Positions 11,120 through 22,500 of a stretch of DNA of 64,000 nt are shown piece after piece. Within the stretch, counting starts at the first letter, position 1; each line of letters opens with the position of its first letter. The stretch lies in contig JAMAHW010000053.1 of assembly GCA_023627715.1 (NCBI GenBank), positions 211,988-275,987 of the forward strand, written 5' to 3'. The notes under the pieces are model-generated. The model worked only from the letters and a program-made list of their open reading frames with translations. It ran no database searches and was not told the DNA's origin. This stretch comes from Periconia sp. R9002 (lineage: Eukaryota > Ascomycota > Dothideomycetes > Pleosporales > Periconiaceae). Both the position numbers and the translations under genes were made by a program.

Positions 11120-12239
11120 GGAAAGGTTACTGTGCTACGGACTAGAGAGTGTTGTTTGGCCTGTCGTAGTTCTCACATAGAGCGCTACACTAGATAGGAA
11201 GTATTCTCCAAGCCCCGCATACATTTTATGAAAACTTATGTGATGCCCTCTCCGTAGTCAAAAGATGCTGGTTATGGTGTGCGGACATACCAGGACAATG
11301 GGCCTGGAGAGCCTCACACTGAGACTGGGATGCCGTCCCGAACGATACCTGCACCCCATATTCCATCTCGCATTTCATCAAACCCCCATAAAAATTGGAA
11401 GCAAAGAGAAGAAAAGCTTCAAACAAAATAGCTTGATTCGGAAAGAACATAGTTGTACAATCTAAAACCTGTATCACGAGGGAAGTTGTTTATATGAGCA
11501 AGGGTGATGGGCTATGCCGTGTTAGTTCAGGTCGTTAATATAATTTTCCATGTTCCATCTACACGACACACACCTACCGGCGCCACACTCCACACTCCAA
11601 ACTCCCTTAAATAAAACTTGCATTTCGCCCGCCAAGGTCGAAAAGCTTGCTTCGCGTTCCAAGACCGGTGGAAAGAATTAGGGAACTCTTGTTTCCAGGA
11701 ACATGCATTCATTCGCATCTGGCACTCTATTTTCCATGCCTTCGATCCGTATGCGAGTTCTTCTTTCAACCTTGCAACGTAGCTAGGTGCTAGTCCCCGC
11801 GTCCATCATCCCCTCATTCCGGATTGCTTCTCCACCCCTTCCCGGCTGTTAATTTATCTCACTCAAACACCACTCTGGAAAAATGGGCCGGAGCATCCCC
11901 AAACAAGGATAGCAGCGACGCGCGCAAAAACATGACGACCGCGAATTTGAGCGCAGGACCCCCAATTAACGGTTTAGTTTCGTTTGCGGCGAATCTATGG
12001 TGGTTCGACGGGACACAGGGAGATTGACGCTTGCAATTAATCAACGCACGCGCCTGGATAGGTATGGGCACAAACATATGCAGATTGTGTGTAAGATCAT
12101 GGCTAGGGAAATATATGTATAAATTGCCATTTCCCCCGTTGATCCATGATTTTTTTGTCCTTAGCCATCATCGCTCATCCAGTCCTTCATCACACACCTT
12201 CTCTATCCTAGAAAAACACGAAACCCACCAACGCCGAAA
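11120..12239. other. Intergenic; promoter of the Cip1-like gene
   Basis: No supported gene. A TATAAAT box at 12118-12124 lies 116 bases before the next start codon, in a short AT-rich tract preceded by GGCTAGG. Other short frames look non-coding. Confidence 0.45.
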
Positions 12240-13067
12240 ATGCATCACACCGCCCTTCTTCTCGGTGCCCTCGGTGCCTTCACCACCGCCGCACCTCTCA
12301 CCGGCACCTTCGAAGCCCGCCAGGCAAACGGCACCACCATCTCCGAGGGTTTTGAATCCGGGCTCGACACCGCTGCGTGGCCGACCTACGCCGTGGACTG
12401 CAGCCAAGGCGGCAAAGTAACACTCGACTCGTCCGTCGCACACAGCGGCAAGAACTCGGTGCGCGTAGACGGTGCGGGAGGATACTGTGGACACATTTTC
12501 TTCGGCACCACCAAGATCCCCACCTCTGGCGACATCTACGTGCGCACGTGGCTCCGCGCGTCAAAGGCGCTGACAGACTCACACGTCTCGTTCATCACGA
12601 TGCCTGACTCGGGCTTGGGCGCGAAGAAGCATTTGCGTATTGGAGGGCAGAGCAAGATCCTCATGGTAAGCACCGGCTAACTGGGCATAGTTTCCAGCGA
12701 ATCTTATTGAGTTTTCAGCTAACTTTATTACTCACAGTACAATTTGGAAACAACTGACGCCACTCTGCCAGACCTGAGCCCGAATGGAATTGCCGCAAGT
12801 AAGGCGTTGACCGCGGGGACGTGGCAGTGCTTCGAGTACCATCTTGGTGCGGACGGCACGATCGAGACGTGGCTTGATGGCACTGCGATTGAGGCCTTGA
12901 CGGTAAAGAGCGGAGTAAACAACCCGAACGATGCGCAATGGGTTCGAGGTGGGTACAAGCCGAAGGTTACCAGCATCAACTTTGGGTGGGAGAGCTATGG
13001 CGGGGATGCCAACACATTCTGGTATGATGATATCGCGATTGGTTCGTCCAAGATTGGTTGCTCTTAG
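12240..13067 (+). CDS. Cip1-like secreted protein (putative polysaccharide-active lyase fold)
   Basis: Two exons, 12240-12665 and 12738-13067; the intron is GTAAGC..CACAG in phase 0. The protein is 251 residues with signal peptide MHHTALLLGALGAFTTAAP. The mature part carries the block pattern of Trichoderma reesei Cip1, a jelly-roll protein co-induced with cellulases and structurally close to glucuronan lyase: an FESG..AAWPTYAVDCSQGG region, GGYCGHIFFGTTKIP, KKHLRIGGQSK, ATLPDLSPNGIA, CFEYHLGADGTIETWLDG and a WESYGGDANTFWYDDIAIGS end. It stops at KIGCS, directly after the catalytic-type domain. The Ser/Thr linker and CBM1 cellulose-binding module of T. reesei Cip1 are therefore absent. It is expected to be extracellular and act on plant wall material; activity is not proven for this protein. 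Confidence 0.9.
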
Positions 13068-13468
13068 GTGTTTCGAACCTTCGGGGTGACTTGCTGAGAT
13101 TGTGAGTGGAGAGTGTAGTTTTTTTTTGTATATATTTATATTGGAGATGTTGGAAAATTTTGTATATATGATGTGTTTGCTTACATAAGCTTCTTATCCC
13201 CCCCTACCTGTGTCGATACCCAGGGTAGCAATACTCTGTGAGGATCAAATTCAATTTCAACTTCATGATGTGTTGCAATTTGAGATTCATCAAACATTAG
13301 TAGGATTGAGTAGTAGTGATAAAGCTAAAAACACAGGCAATTGTATGAACCGAGCCCTAAAGTCCTCAAACTAACAAAAGGACCTTATGAAAAGAACAGA
13401 ACTTCACTGGCCACTGTATGTACGACGCATCATCCTTCTCTCAGCATACCCCTTTTTCCACCTCAACA
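13068..13468. other. Shared 3' region of two convergent genes
   Basis: Four hundred bases between the convergent Cip1-like and cation-transporter genes. The stretch is AT-rich with T-runs (13120-13160) that may serve polyadenylation. Nothing else is seen. Confidence 0.5.
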
Positions 13469-14918
13469 CTACAATTCCTTCTTCAGGAAATGTTCCGGTG
13501 CGTGATCCGTCTCGTAATCCACGTGGACGTAAGCCCTCTCAACGTCAGGCAGACTCTCCAATTTGATTTGAAGCTCCTCAGCCACGTCATGGGTATTGCG
13601 AAGTGTATCGTCAGGGTTCATAACGATGTCGACTTCGACAATGAGGCGTGGCCCAGAGTGGTATGCACGCACGGTGTCGATTTGGCGGATATGAGGCGAG
13701 TGGGTCATTGCTGCATTATTGGTTAGCATAGAAAAGGAGATATAGAATAGTCAACTTACAGATATATGTGATCAGTTGCAGCGTAGGAGTATCTGCTGTG
13801 ATACCAATGAGTAGCTTAAATTCAGAGATACTGGTCCTTGACCACAGAAAGATGATGAGAACAGAAAGAATCATGGCACCCATGGGGTCTATCCACCACT
13901 TAAGCTTGCTCCCGCCAACGCTCGTGAGCACACCAAAGCCGTTGATGAAAAGATCATTGCGATGGTCCTCCCACAAGATGCGTACCTGACTGTATTTGTT
14001 CCGCAATGCCCAGCAGTATAAGAACAGAGAGAATTTTGTAAAGAAAGCCACGCAAACGGCGATAACGGACGGCAAATAAAAATCGTTGGTTTCATTGCCA
14101 GTATGGGTCGCGAAATTCCGGATGGACTCTACAATAATAATGGCGCTGACGCAGATCATTAGGAAGCAGAAAAAGATGTTGCCGGCGGTCTCAATGCGAG
14201 CTTTGCCTGAGGGAAACTTCCTTGAATCTACTCGCTTGACGGCTCTGTGTGACATGATCAAGGTCAGGTTGGACAAAGGATCGAAAAGACTGTCCGCCAT
14301 GGTCGTGAACAGAGATAAACTCTGCGAGCTGGCCGCTGCATATAGCTGGAGCGCAGCAAGGATTATATTGGCGGCAAAACTACCCATGACGGCGATTTTG
14401 AACTTCATGTGGTTGGCGCCTGCTTCCTCCTTTGCGTCTCGGCGGTGGTCGTCCACAGGTTTCAACAGTCTTTCTATGTTTTCATTCTGTTCTTCGTAGA
14501 ACTTCTCCAGTTTGCGCGCCTGACCAGCCTTTTTGTTCAGGGTGATGGGCCCAAATCCATCGCGTTTCCGGCTTGTGTTTGCGCGTATCTTGGCAATCTC
14601 GGACGAAGGCTTGAGGCTGGTCGCGAGGCGGTACGGATCGTTCTCGGGGGTGTACTGCGGTAAAGATTGACGTTCGACATCGCTCTCGCTGAGGCGCACC
14701 GGGACATTGCGAGCTACGGGATCGGTGGAAACAGAGGTATCGACCGCAGTACTAGCGCCATCTTTGTTTCCGATTGAGCTTTGTGGCTGCGTCGTCGGGT
14801 GGTGGTGTTGATGTGTTGCTTCATGGCTGGCTGTGACCGGGCGGGCCGGAGAGGAGGATCGCGCATTCCATGGGGTCGGTTTCAGACTAATAGCCCGATG
14901 AACATCAGGCTCCGACAT
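13469..14918 (-). CDS. Cation diffusion facilitator, Mn2+-type
   Basis: Two exons, 14918-13760 and 13710-13469; the intron is GTAAGT..TGCAG. The protein is 466 residues. After a long polar N-terminus (residues 1-170, with a HEATHQHHHP histidine patch at about 32-41) come about six membrane segments between residues 172 and 360. The metal site is visible as DSLFD (D209/D213) in the second segment and DHRND (D318/D322) in the fifth. Paired DxxxD motifs mark the manganese branch of the CDF family, as opposed to the HxxxD of zinc transporters. A cytosolic regulatory domain follows, with VRAYHSGPRLIVEVDIVM and DVERAYVHVDYE. The role is proton-coupled export or organelle sequestration of divalent metal, probably Mn2+. 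It could be vacuolar, Golgi or plasma membrane. Confidence 0.92.
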
Positions 14919-15729
14919 TGTTTCTTATCTATCAATGGAAGCTCGCCACGGAAAGGATGAAGAAATAAATACAGCAGATATCGCTGTTTGTGGAGGAGGC
15001 GATGGGAAGAATGTTGTGAAGAAAGACACAAACTTCATGATTTGGTATTGTCTTGGTCAGTTCACGTGGCGCTACTGGTCCTTAGGCGTGCGTCAACATT
15101 ATGACCCCAAACCTGATATAATACCAGACATAGCCACTCGCGCTCTATCGATATGTGGTACAAATGATACTTTGTTTCAAACAATAATTCGCCTGCTATA
15201 GATGCCACATGCTATCACACTCAATATTCCTCTACATACATGATTGATTTAATCAGTACTTCATCGCATCCATTCGCGTAATGTTGCCATGGGCAGTGCG
15301 GCGGCGGCTCCGTGTCCAAGCCGCTATTATGTATCGTTCAACACATATGCCCCACCATCGCACGTACTTTTCTTGGAAGAATAGGAGATCAGAAGTAGGC
15401 TCTATTAGTATCTGTTATGCATAATTTGTTGTTGTGCCTGTTCACCCGGTAAAGGGTCAAACAAGCCTCAACTACGCGCAGCCTGAGCATTTAATCTGCA
15501 TATGTGGCACAGTTCACGTGTAATTGGATTACAGCCGTCATACATTCAACATTACGCTCTACATGAATAACAGTCGCTCTTGAAGTAACTTTCATTTTCA
15601 ATGGCACGATCTGTAAAAGTTTTGAAAGGCGTTGTTCTTCATCACTTATCAGCGCAACGAAGAGATCCACGCGGAGTTGAGCCAAGGCAGATATGTAGAC
15701 TTTTATAGTACAGAGCAGCGAGTCAATCC
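14919..15729. other. Intergenic; possible alternative 3' end of the next gene
   Basis: The stretch holds the 5' flank of the transporter gene and the 3' side of the transcription-factor-like gene. A minus-strand frame of about 95 codons (15781-15491) overlaps the last exon of that gene in another phase. It could be a retained or alternative C-terminus, but I see no family support. Confidence 0.35.
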
Positions 15730-17855
15730 TTAAAAGTTCGAAGGCGAATGGCAATCTCCTCTGAGGTACTGCTGCAACCATAGAAAGTTGCCCACTGTTT
15801 CTATCATCTCCAGATAAGTTTCTGCTTCCTCTAATCCGGTTTTGAATGTACCTAACTCACCTCTGAACGGTTCCCATTCAAAGATTCCCTTGCAAATTCC
15901 AATACGTAGGATCTGCTCTACCAGATATGATCGGTAAGCTGGCTCATGGGCGGATGCCGCGCCGCAAGTGAGTAATCTAGGACGGCACTAAGTATCGTTG
16001 ACCCAAGAGTCTCTTTAGAAAACAACTTACATCCACAAGTAAACGTAGCCTAACTCCGCCCAGCAATCATTGCTAATAGCCTTCGTGGCAGCATACAATC
16101 TCTTCATGTCTTCGGTATTTACATTATCGCTATGCTGGATGCGGAATGCAACAGCGCGAAAATGTATGAGAGCTGCGAGCAGTATTGCCTCCGCCATCTT
16201 TCCCTCGGTGCATTCGTTATTTCTCGCGTTTCCTGCTTCCATTGTAGACTGCAAACGGCCCCAAGCTTGCTCCTGGCGGACTTGAAAAAGACACGCTGCA
16301 TCCGCAGCTGTATCGGCATCAAATGCTTCAATACACAACATTTCAAAGACATCAAAAGCATCTTTTAGGACTTCGGTGCAATATGGAAGTTCTAAGACTG
16401 CTCCTTCGTACTGACCGCTATTCAAAAGTCGGAGTGGTGATTGTGGGTAATCGTCGTCTAGGCTACACATGTTCAACTGCACAGCTCGTAGTGCCGGTCC
16501 TGTCACTTCGAAGTTTATCGGTGGCAAATTAGAGCAAATGGCGTACACGAGGTCTTGCCTACAGTATCTTGGTCAGCGCTTCAGAGTCTTGAATGGTTGA
16601 CACGACCTTACAAGCAAGATAGGTTATCGAGGTATCGTTCGTCTTCACGAACTGGTGTGTGTATATTCCTCGTTTGAACTAGATGTTGAAGGCCTCGTAG
16701 GTGAGTGACGATAGAAGGGTTACCGCGTGCATTCTACGACTTGTTACTAATCGATCCAAGAAAGATTCTTGGAAAACATACCTCGTACATACACACCGAG
16801 ATGACGATAGCGATGTCTTCTTCGGAAAGTTCGCTGTCCATGTTCTCGACGCATCTATTTATGATGTAGAGAATATGGCTCGTGAAGTAATCACAGTCGT
16901 ATTCATAAGTCCCTGATTCTTTTGCTGCAGCTCTGTAGGCACAGTACAATAAAACGCTTCCAATCAAAGTCTTTGAATTGGCAAGCGCATATTTCGATTC
17001 CCAGAACTTGTATGGATCCTCTAATTCAAGCTCAGGATGTGCTTTGCAGAGTCTTGAAGCGTCTAGAAAGGTCAGGATATAGTTTTACATCTTTCCTCGC
17101 TGAATGCATTTAGGATGGACTCACAATGAGTATACGCTGCGTTCAGTCGTTCTGAAACATTATTGAGTACCCATGATGGATCTTCAAGGTACTCATCGAA
17201 AGGAGAGCAAACTGACTGCGCCCAATCAGTGGGGCTGATTCTGATGTCGTAATGTGAAGAAGTTGCTTCGTTATAATCAAGATCCAATGATTGTGACTCG
17301 GACGTTTGCCCTCGGCTGGAGGATTGGGCATACATATCATCCAGATATTGGCTGAGCCATTTTTTCTGGCGCTTTTTTAAATCTGATTCTCTGGTTCTTG
17401 TATAGAAGCTTTGGAATGTATCGAGATTACGTCTGTGAGTATACGTGTAGTGAGGCGACCCGATACCTGAGTCAACTGCCGCTGACCCCCATCTTAAGCC
17501 AGGACTCCTATCAACATCATCGATATTATAACCTTCTTTCGCTTCACTGTTTGATTGCACACCGCTAGGACCCAACGTGGGACTTTGCTTTCGCGACGCA
17601 CAATCGTGGAGTTGTGTTTTAACCGCTTGGTTTGTCTGCGAAGAATCATGCTTTGCTAAACCCAAGTCAGCCAAGAAAACTCTATTGATTTTTCAAACAA
17701 TTTCAGGCTCATCAAGCTGTTCACTCACCACTGCGTTGTTGCTGTTTTGCTTCCTTTCTTTTCCTTTGTGACTCCCGCATTACATGCGACTTGACGAGCC
17801 CTCGGTGCTCCGGCCGAGGCCCCTTATGCGTTACGAAAGTAAACGTCGTTGCCAT
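15730..17855 (-). CDS. Fungal-specific transcription-factor-like protein without a zinc cluster
   Basis: Six exons reconstructed by phase: 17855-17729, 17655-17125, 17062-16782, 16733-16612, 16558-16031 and 15976-15730. The introns are 73, 62, 48, 53 and 54 bases, all GT..AG, giving 611 residues. The first exon encodes FTFVTHKGPRPEHRGLVKS followed by HVMRESQRKRKEA. This 'FV..(H/N)...(R/K)..VRSHVMR..R' start is typical of a Pezizomycotina family that keeps the Fungal_trans_2-type regulatory region but has no Cys6 cluster. The later exons (PYKFWESKYALANSKTLIGS, SIVTHLRGLQHLVQTR, RSYLVEQILRIGI) look like the helical middle-homology part. It is likely a nuclear regulator, but DNA binding is not shown by sequence. 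Joins are well supported except the last exon's end, where another phase stays open. Confidence 0.8.
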
Positions 17856-19578
17856 TTTCTTCTATCTGCCTTTCTGTAACTCTACTGTTGCCCAAATAGG
17901 CAATTCTGCTAATGCAGTAATTGGGAACAAAGTGGTCCTGCGCTATCTCGGTCGAATGATTGGCGTAGAATTTGATGTAGGTGTTGAACTGCCTCTTCAA
18001 GCTTTCTTTCGGGGTATCCCTCGGGTAAATGGATAAGAAAATAATGTGCATGGAACAGCTCAGTTCAAGTAAAGAATCTGATTATTTTACATTGCTCAGC
18101 AACATTATTTATGACAGAAGATAAATCATCAAATGCACAAGAATAAATGCTACTACGAGATAATCATTGCTCATATCCCGTCTCGAAGAACACTAGACAA
18201 ACTTGCCTCCCTAAATCACCACCTGAACCCCCCATGTCACGGCGGAATAATGGAGGTAGACGTTTCGGTGCATAACTGGTCAATAGCATCCAACCAAATG
18301 CACACAATAGGGACCTGCTTCTTTCCAAAGCTGAACAACTAGACAAAAGTCCAAAGCCCAGCTCCCGGCACGATGACACGTTTTCCAGCCCCCACCTCAG
18401 CTGAACCTCGCGGCATGTTTCCAAAAGCAGCCTCAGGCATTGCAGATTCCAATAAAAAGCTTTATAGCCGATATTGCGAGATAGTGAAAAGGCAAAGCCG
18501 AGATAAAATCGCGGATTGTGTTACTGTGATTGGTGGTATTTGAATGAATGAGCAGGGTGGGTTGCTGACTGAGCAAGCTGATCCACGTAACCGACGGAAG
18601 TGCGGCGGAGGATGACGGCGGACAACGGCGGAGAAAATTCACTTGGATTTTCTTGATTATTGAGATGGTAAGAACGTGGTTCTGATGTTCAATTATGAGG
18701 GGCTGGTAGTCAACTCCCATTAAATAGTGTGATGGAGATGATAACAACATAAACTTCTTCTTACTGTATCTCACAGTCCAGTATTGTCGCCTCAGTCGTG
18801 TATAATCCAAACTTATCGTACGTACTTCGAGTACTCAGTTTCTTAAAGGAAACCGAGTTCGAATTCTGGTTTCCCTCATAATATTCGTGAAGCAAAGTAT
18901 GTACATAAACGGCGTTCAGTTATCGTAGTCTTAGGTTAGGATAGGGTAATAGTCTTCTTAGGTTTATAGTTATAGGGGTAATGCCCGTTCTTGCGTCAAT
19001 ATTCATGTATAGCACGCAGTTACAGAGCAGGTTTCCTCTAAATTTTTAGTTACTTAAGGGGAAAGAGTAGGGTATAGATGTAGGCTTTCTGATATAGTCC
19101 ACTGGTATTAGTTGTAAGAGATGGGGGAGGGAAATATAAAACAATGCACTTTAAAAGTAAATAGCTAGTTGTACTGCAGATAGTTAAAGAAGGATTAAGA
19201 TAACATTATTTTTGAACCCTAAACTTAATGCTCTACCTATTCTATCTCCCCTCATACGCGTGTAGGGCCTGAAGTAAGTAGCGCAATCAACAAGGCTTTA
19301 TTGATTAAGTTAAGTAGATCTTAAAGAGCTACAGATGTACAGTACACAAAACAGACATAGGAAGTAAGGTAAAGTAATGCGTATGTGTAACTACTAAGCT
19401 GCCTAGCTTCGGCTCGTAATACCTTTTTGATCTCTCCACGTGAGAACACCTCAAATCCTTCCCACCATGGCTTCTACTCAGGACCCAAATGAAGACCTCA
19501 CAATCTTAGTACTCCAGTAGACTAGCCACGCGAGTGTACGCGATACTTGAGAAATGAAACAGATCATATATAGTCAGC
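17856..19578. other. AT-rich gene-free block, probably degraded repeat
   Basis: From about 18820 to 19440 the sequence is AT-rich with many TTAG/TAGG and TATA steps and no long frame, as expected from RIP-type decay of a transposon. A perfect-looking hairpin lies at 18846-18875 (AGGAAACC...GGTTTCCCT with a GAGTTCGAATTC loop). At 19468 a short frame starts MASTQDPNEDL and stops after 16 codons, possibly a relic. Confidence 0.45.
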
Positions 19579-22500
19579 CTACGCGGTAGCTGTGACGGCA
19601 TACGTGGGCGTGACAAAGTTCAGTAGTCCCTCTTTGCCGCAAGTATATGGGTCCAAATAGACTCTCCACTGCGGCTGGTGTCCCGCCTCATCTTCCAATG
19701 CATCCAAGCCCGATATACGCAGAACGACGTAGATCTCTGATGGTGTCACCGAATTGACGCGCAGCTTCTTTGCCTGATCAATATCAGCTGAAAGGTCTAC
19801 TGACGGCTGCGTGATTCTACAGGACTTACCAGCTTGTATTGATGACCACTCATATAAAAGGTAGTAGCAGGGTCTTGTTTCGTAGTACTTTTGACCTCTA
19901 TCCGGTACAGAGGCATATTACCGTCGTCGCAAGCCGTGTACAGCCACTCTGGCGTGGTGTATGGGTGCTGCATCTGCAAAAAGTGACGAGTAAGTGCTCC
20001 TTGTGTGTCCTTGTAGGTAAAGTCTGACACTTCGCGGCCGTAGGTTGAGAAGCCCGCACGAGAACGCAGTGAACTGGTCCAATTGTCTTCGCCAGTGAAG
20101 TCGGGCAGCCTGAGTGTATCATGCAGCAAGGTATATACCTAGACAGGCGTCAGCTTTCATCCGGGCCAGGTGTGGTAGTCCGATTGTTTAAGGGCATTTA
20201 CAAACTGTTCTCCCAAGAAGCCGACTTCAAAGTCACGGGCCATTCCCTCCTCATTACGATTCGGGATCGGTGCTGCACGTCGTCGCGGGCTGGGGTTGAC
20301 TTGAGCCGGGATCGAAATGCTAGGACGCTCAGCGGGTTCAAGGACTTCCCTTATTATGCTCATGTCAAAAGCACCATCACCACTGCCAGACTCAGAGTTT
20401 GACCTTCGAAATCGCGAGCTAGATCCGAGGCCCGCATTACGGGCAAACTCTTGAACCCGTTCCCTGTTCCGATTGCGGTTATCCGTGCTATAAAGACCAG
20501 CGGCAGAAGGATGTGGGATATCTGGTCGCTCCTCGGGGATCTCATTGGGAGGTACATTCGTATCATCAGGCGACCGAGGCCTGGGTGTAGAGGGCCTAGA
20601 ACTAGGTCGAGGATGCACCTGTGGTCGCAGATTTGTGTTTGCAGCCTCAGACCTCGCCGAAGCACCGGTACCTTCTATGGTTGTTGACCATGCAAAATCC
20701 GAGCGATCACTGCCTGCGAAACTCGTCGATTCGTCGTCACTATTAGTATTATGGACGCCGCCACTTTTACTCTGCCAATCTTCTTGTCCTGTTGATTCTG
20801 CCACCGGAGTCTCTTCGTAATTGTTTGCAGCGTCTCCGTCGGTAATTCCTTTCCTGATCAGCAAGGCCTTCAGCGAGGCGATTGGCACCTGCAAGACGCG
20901 ATGAAGATCTGGGAGTTTGGCCGGTTTAAGCTTCAATGCCGCTACAAGCTGCTCTGGAAAGTCTTCTATGAGAGCACAATCGCGGATGTTTCTGTTCGCC
21001 GAGACGACAATCTTCAGTTTAGCAACATTGTCTTTTCTCGTGCTTACTTCTACCATGGAGCCTCCCTCACTTTGTGTCACAGTAGTGTCTTCCAACGTGT
21101 AGTGCGTCTTAATGTCTGCACTCACCCAGACCTCGGCGTTTTCAAGAAGCGACCGAAGGGGGTAAGGTGACTTACACTCCTCGTGCTCAAAATATCTAAA
21201 TCAGCGTAAGCTTCGAAATGTCCGCTTTCGATAGCTAAATTACCTACCTCAAAAGCGCACCTGCACGACTCCGGAAATCCTGCGTGAGGCCATGATTGCG
21301 TCCAAGCGGTTCCCGAGCTTCCGTTTCTATCAACACTTTCTCGGACAGAAACGAGTTGCAGCCTTGGATAAGCAGCAAATTTTTAACCGATTTGGAAGTA
21401 CTGAAATCGAAGTCGAGAAAGGTATGACTGTCAGAGAAGATGTCAAATAGATCCTGTCGATCATTGACGTAGAAACTTCCCATCCAGCAAAGCTCATGCG
21501 AGCCCATTGGCGTTCGGCACGGCCAGAATCCTTCCTTGTCCAGATTCCACAGCGCCTCTTTATCTGGCCGTAGGCGGGCAAGTTCTTGCACTAGCTCCTT
21601 CACGTATTCATATTCGTCTTTATCTCCCGATGTGACATACACTGTGGATCTCAACTCATCGACTAGCATGTCCACAGTTGCATTCGGAACTTCTAATGTG
21701 TCTCGGAACAGACCCTTATACTGATCCAACGAAGACCTAAGAGCATGCTTGTCTCGTAGAACCGACCGAGTCCAGATACAGTCCTCTAGTGATAGCCACT
21801 GGCCGCTTTGGGCGTTGATATCACGAAGAAAGACGAGGGGGCGCTTCTTAAAAGCTTTTCTGTGATGAAGTCAGACAGGTATGGCGCTCTAGGTGTAGAT
21901 ACATGCATTATGGTTCTTGGGCTGCTGCGACGGTGGGTCTCGATTCTCTCATAGAGTCGATACACTGTATCTGGATCGTTCCGCTTTTTTTTCTGCATTA
22001 AGACCAAGTCGGCAAGCAAGTCTTTGATGTCAGCGTTTCGAAGTTTGAGGACGTCAGTGAAAAAGGTTTTCGCCATTGGTGCATACTGCTCTACTGTGCG
22101 ACGAATAGCTGTCTTGCTGTTCAACTCGAGCCCATTCTGCGAAAACTCTGCGTCGTCCCACACGCACTGAGACGGGGTTTTCCACTCGAGAGCGCAGCCC
22201 GATAAAGACGGTATAGCAATGCAGTCGGTTTTAGGATTGATGCAGAACCTGCTCCCAGTCAGCAACATTCCGTTCAGCATCCTGTACTCTACTCACCCGT
22301 TTACATGGGGATTTTGTAAATAAACATATACTTCAGTAACATCTGCCATACTCGTTGAATTTTCGCTTCTAAGCTGTTCCAGATATTCTAGAGCTTCGGC
22401 GCCGGTCGCGTCTGGAACTTTCAAGATCTTCTGGAACAGCCGATCCAATTCAGGTCCGTATACAGGGCGTAAAGTGGGCTTAGACGAGAATCCCTTAGGC

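Noticed and set aside
18840..18880. Possible tRNA because of a GTTCGAATTC T-loop-like sequence
   Set aside because: No D-arm, anticodon arm or acceptor stem can be paired around it; it is better explained as a hairpin.
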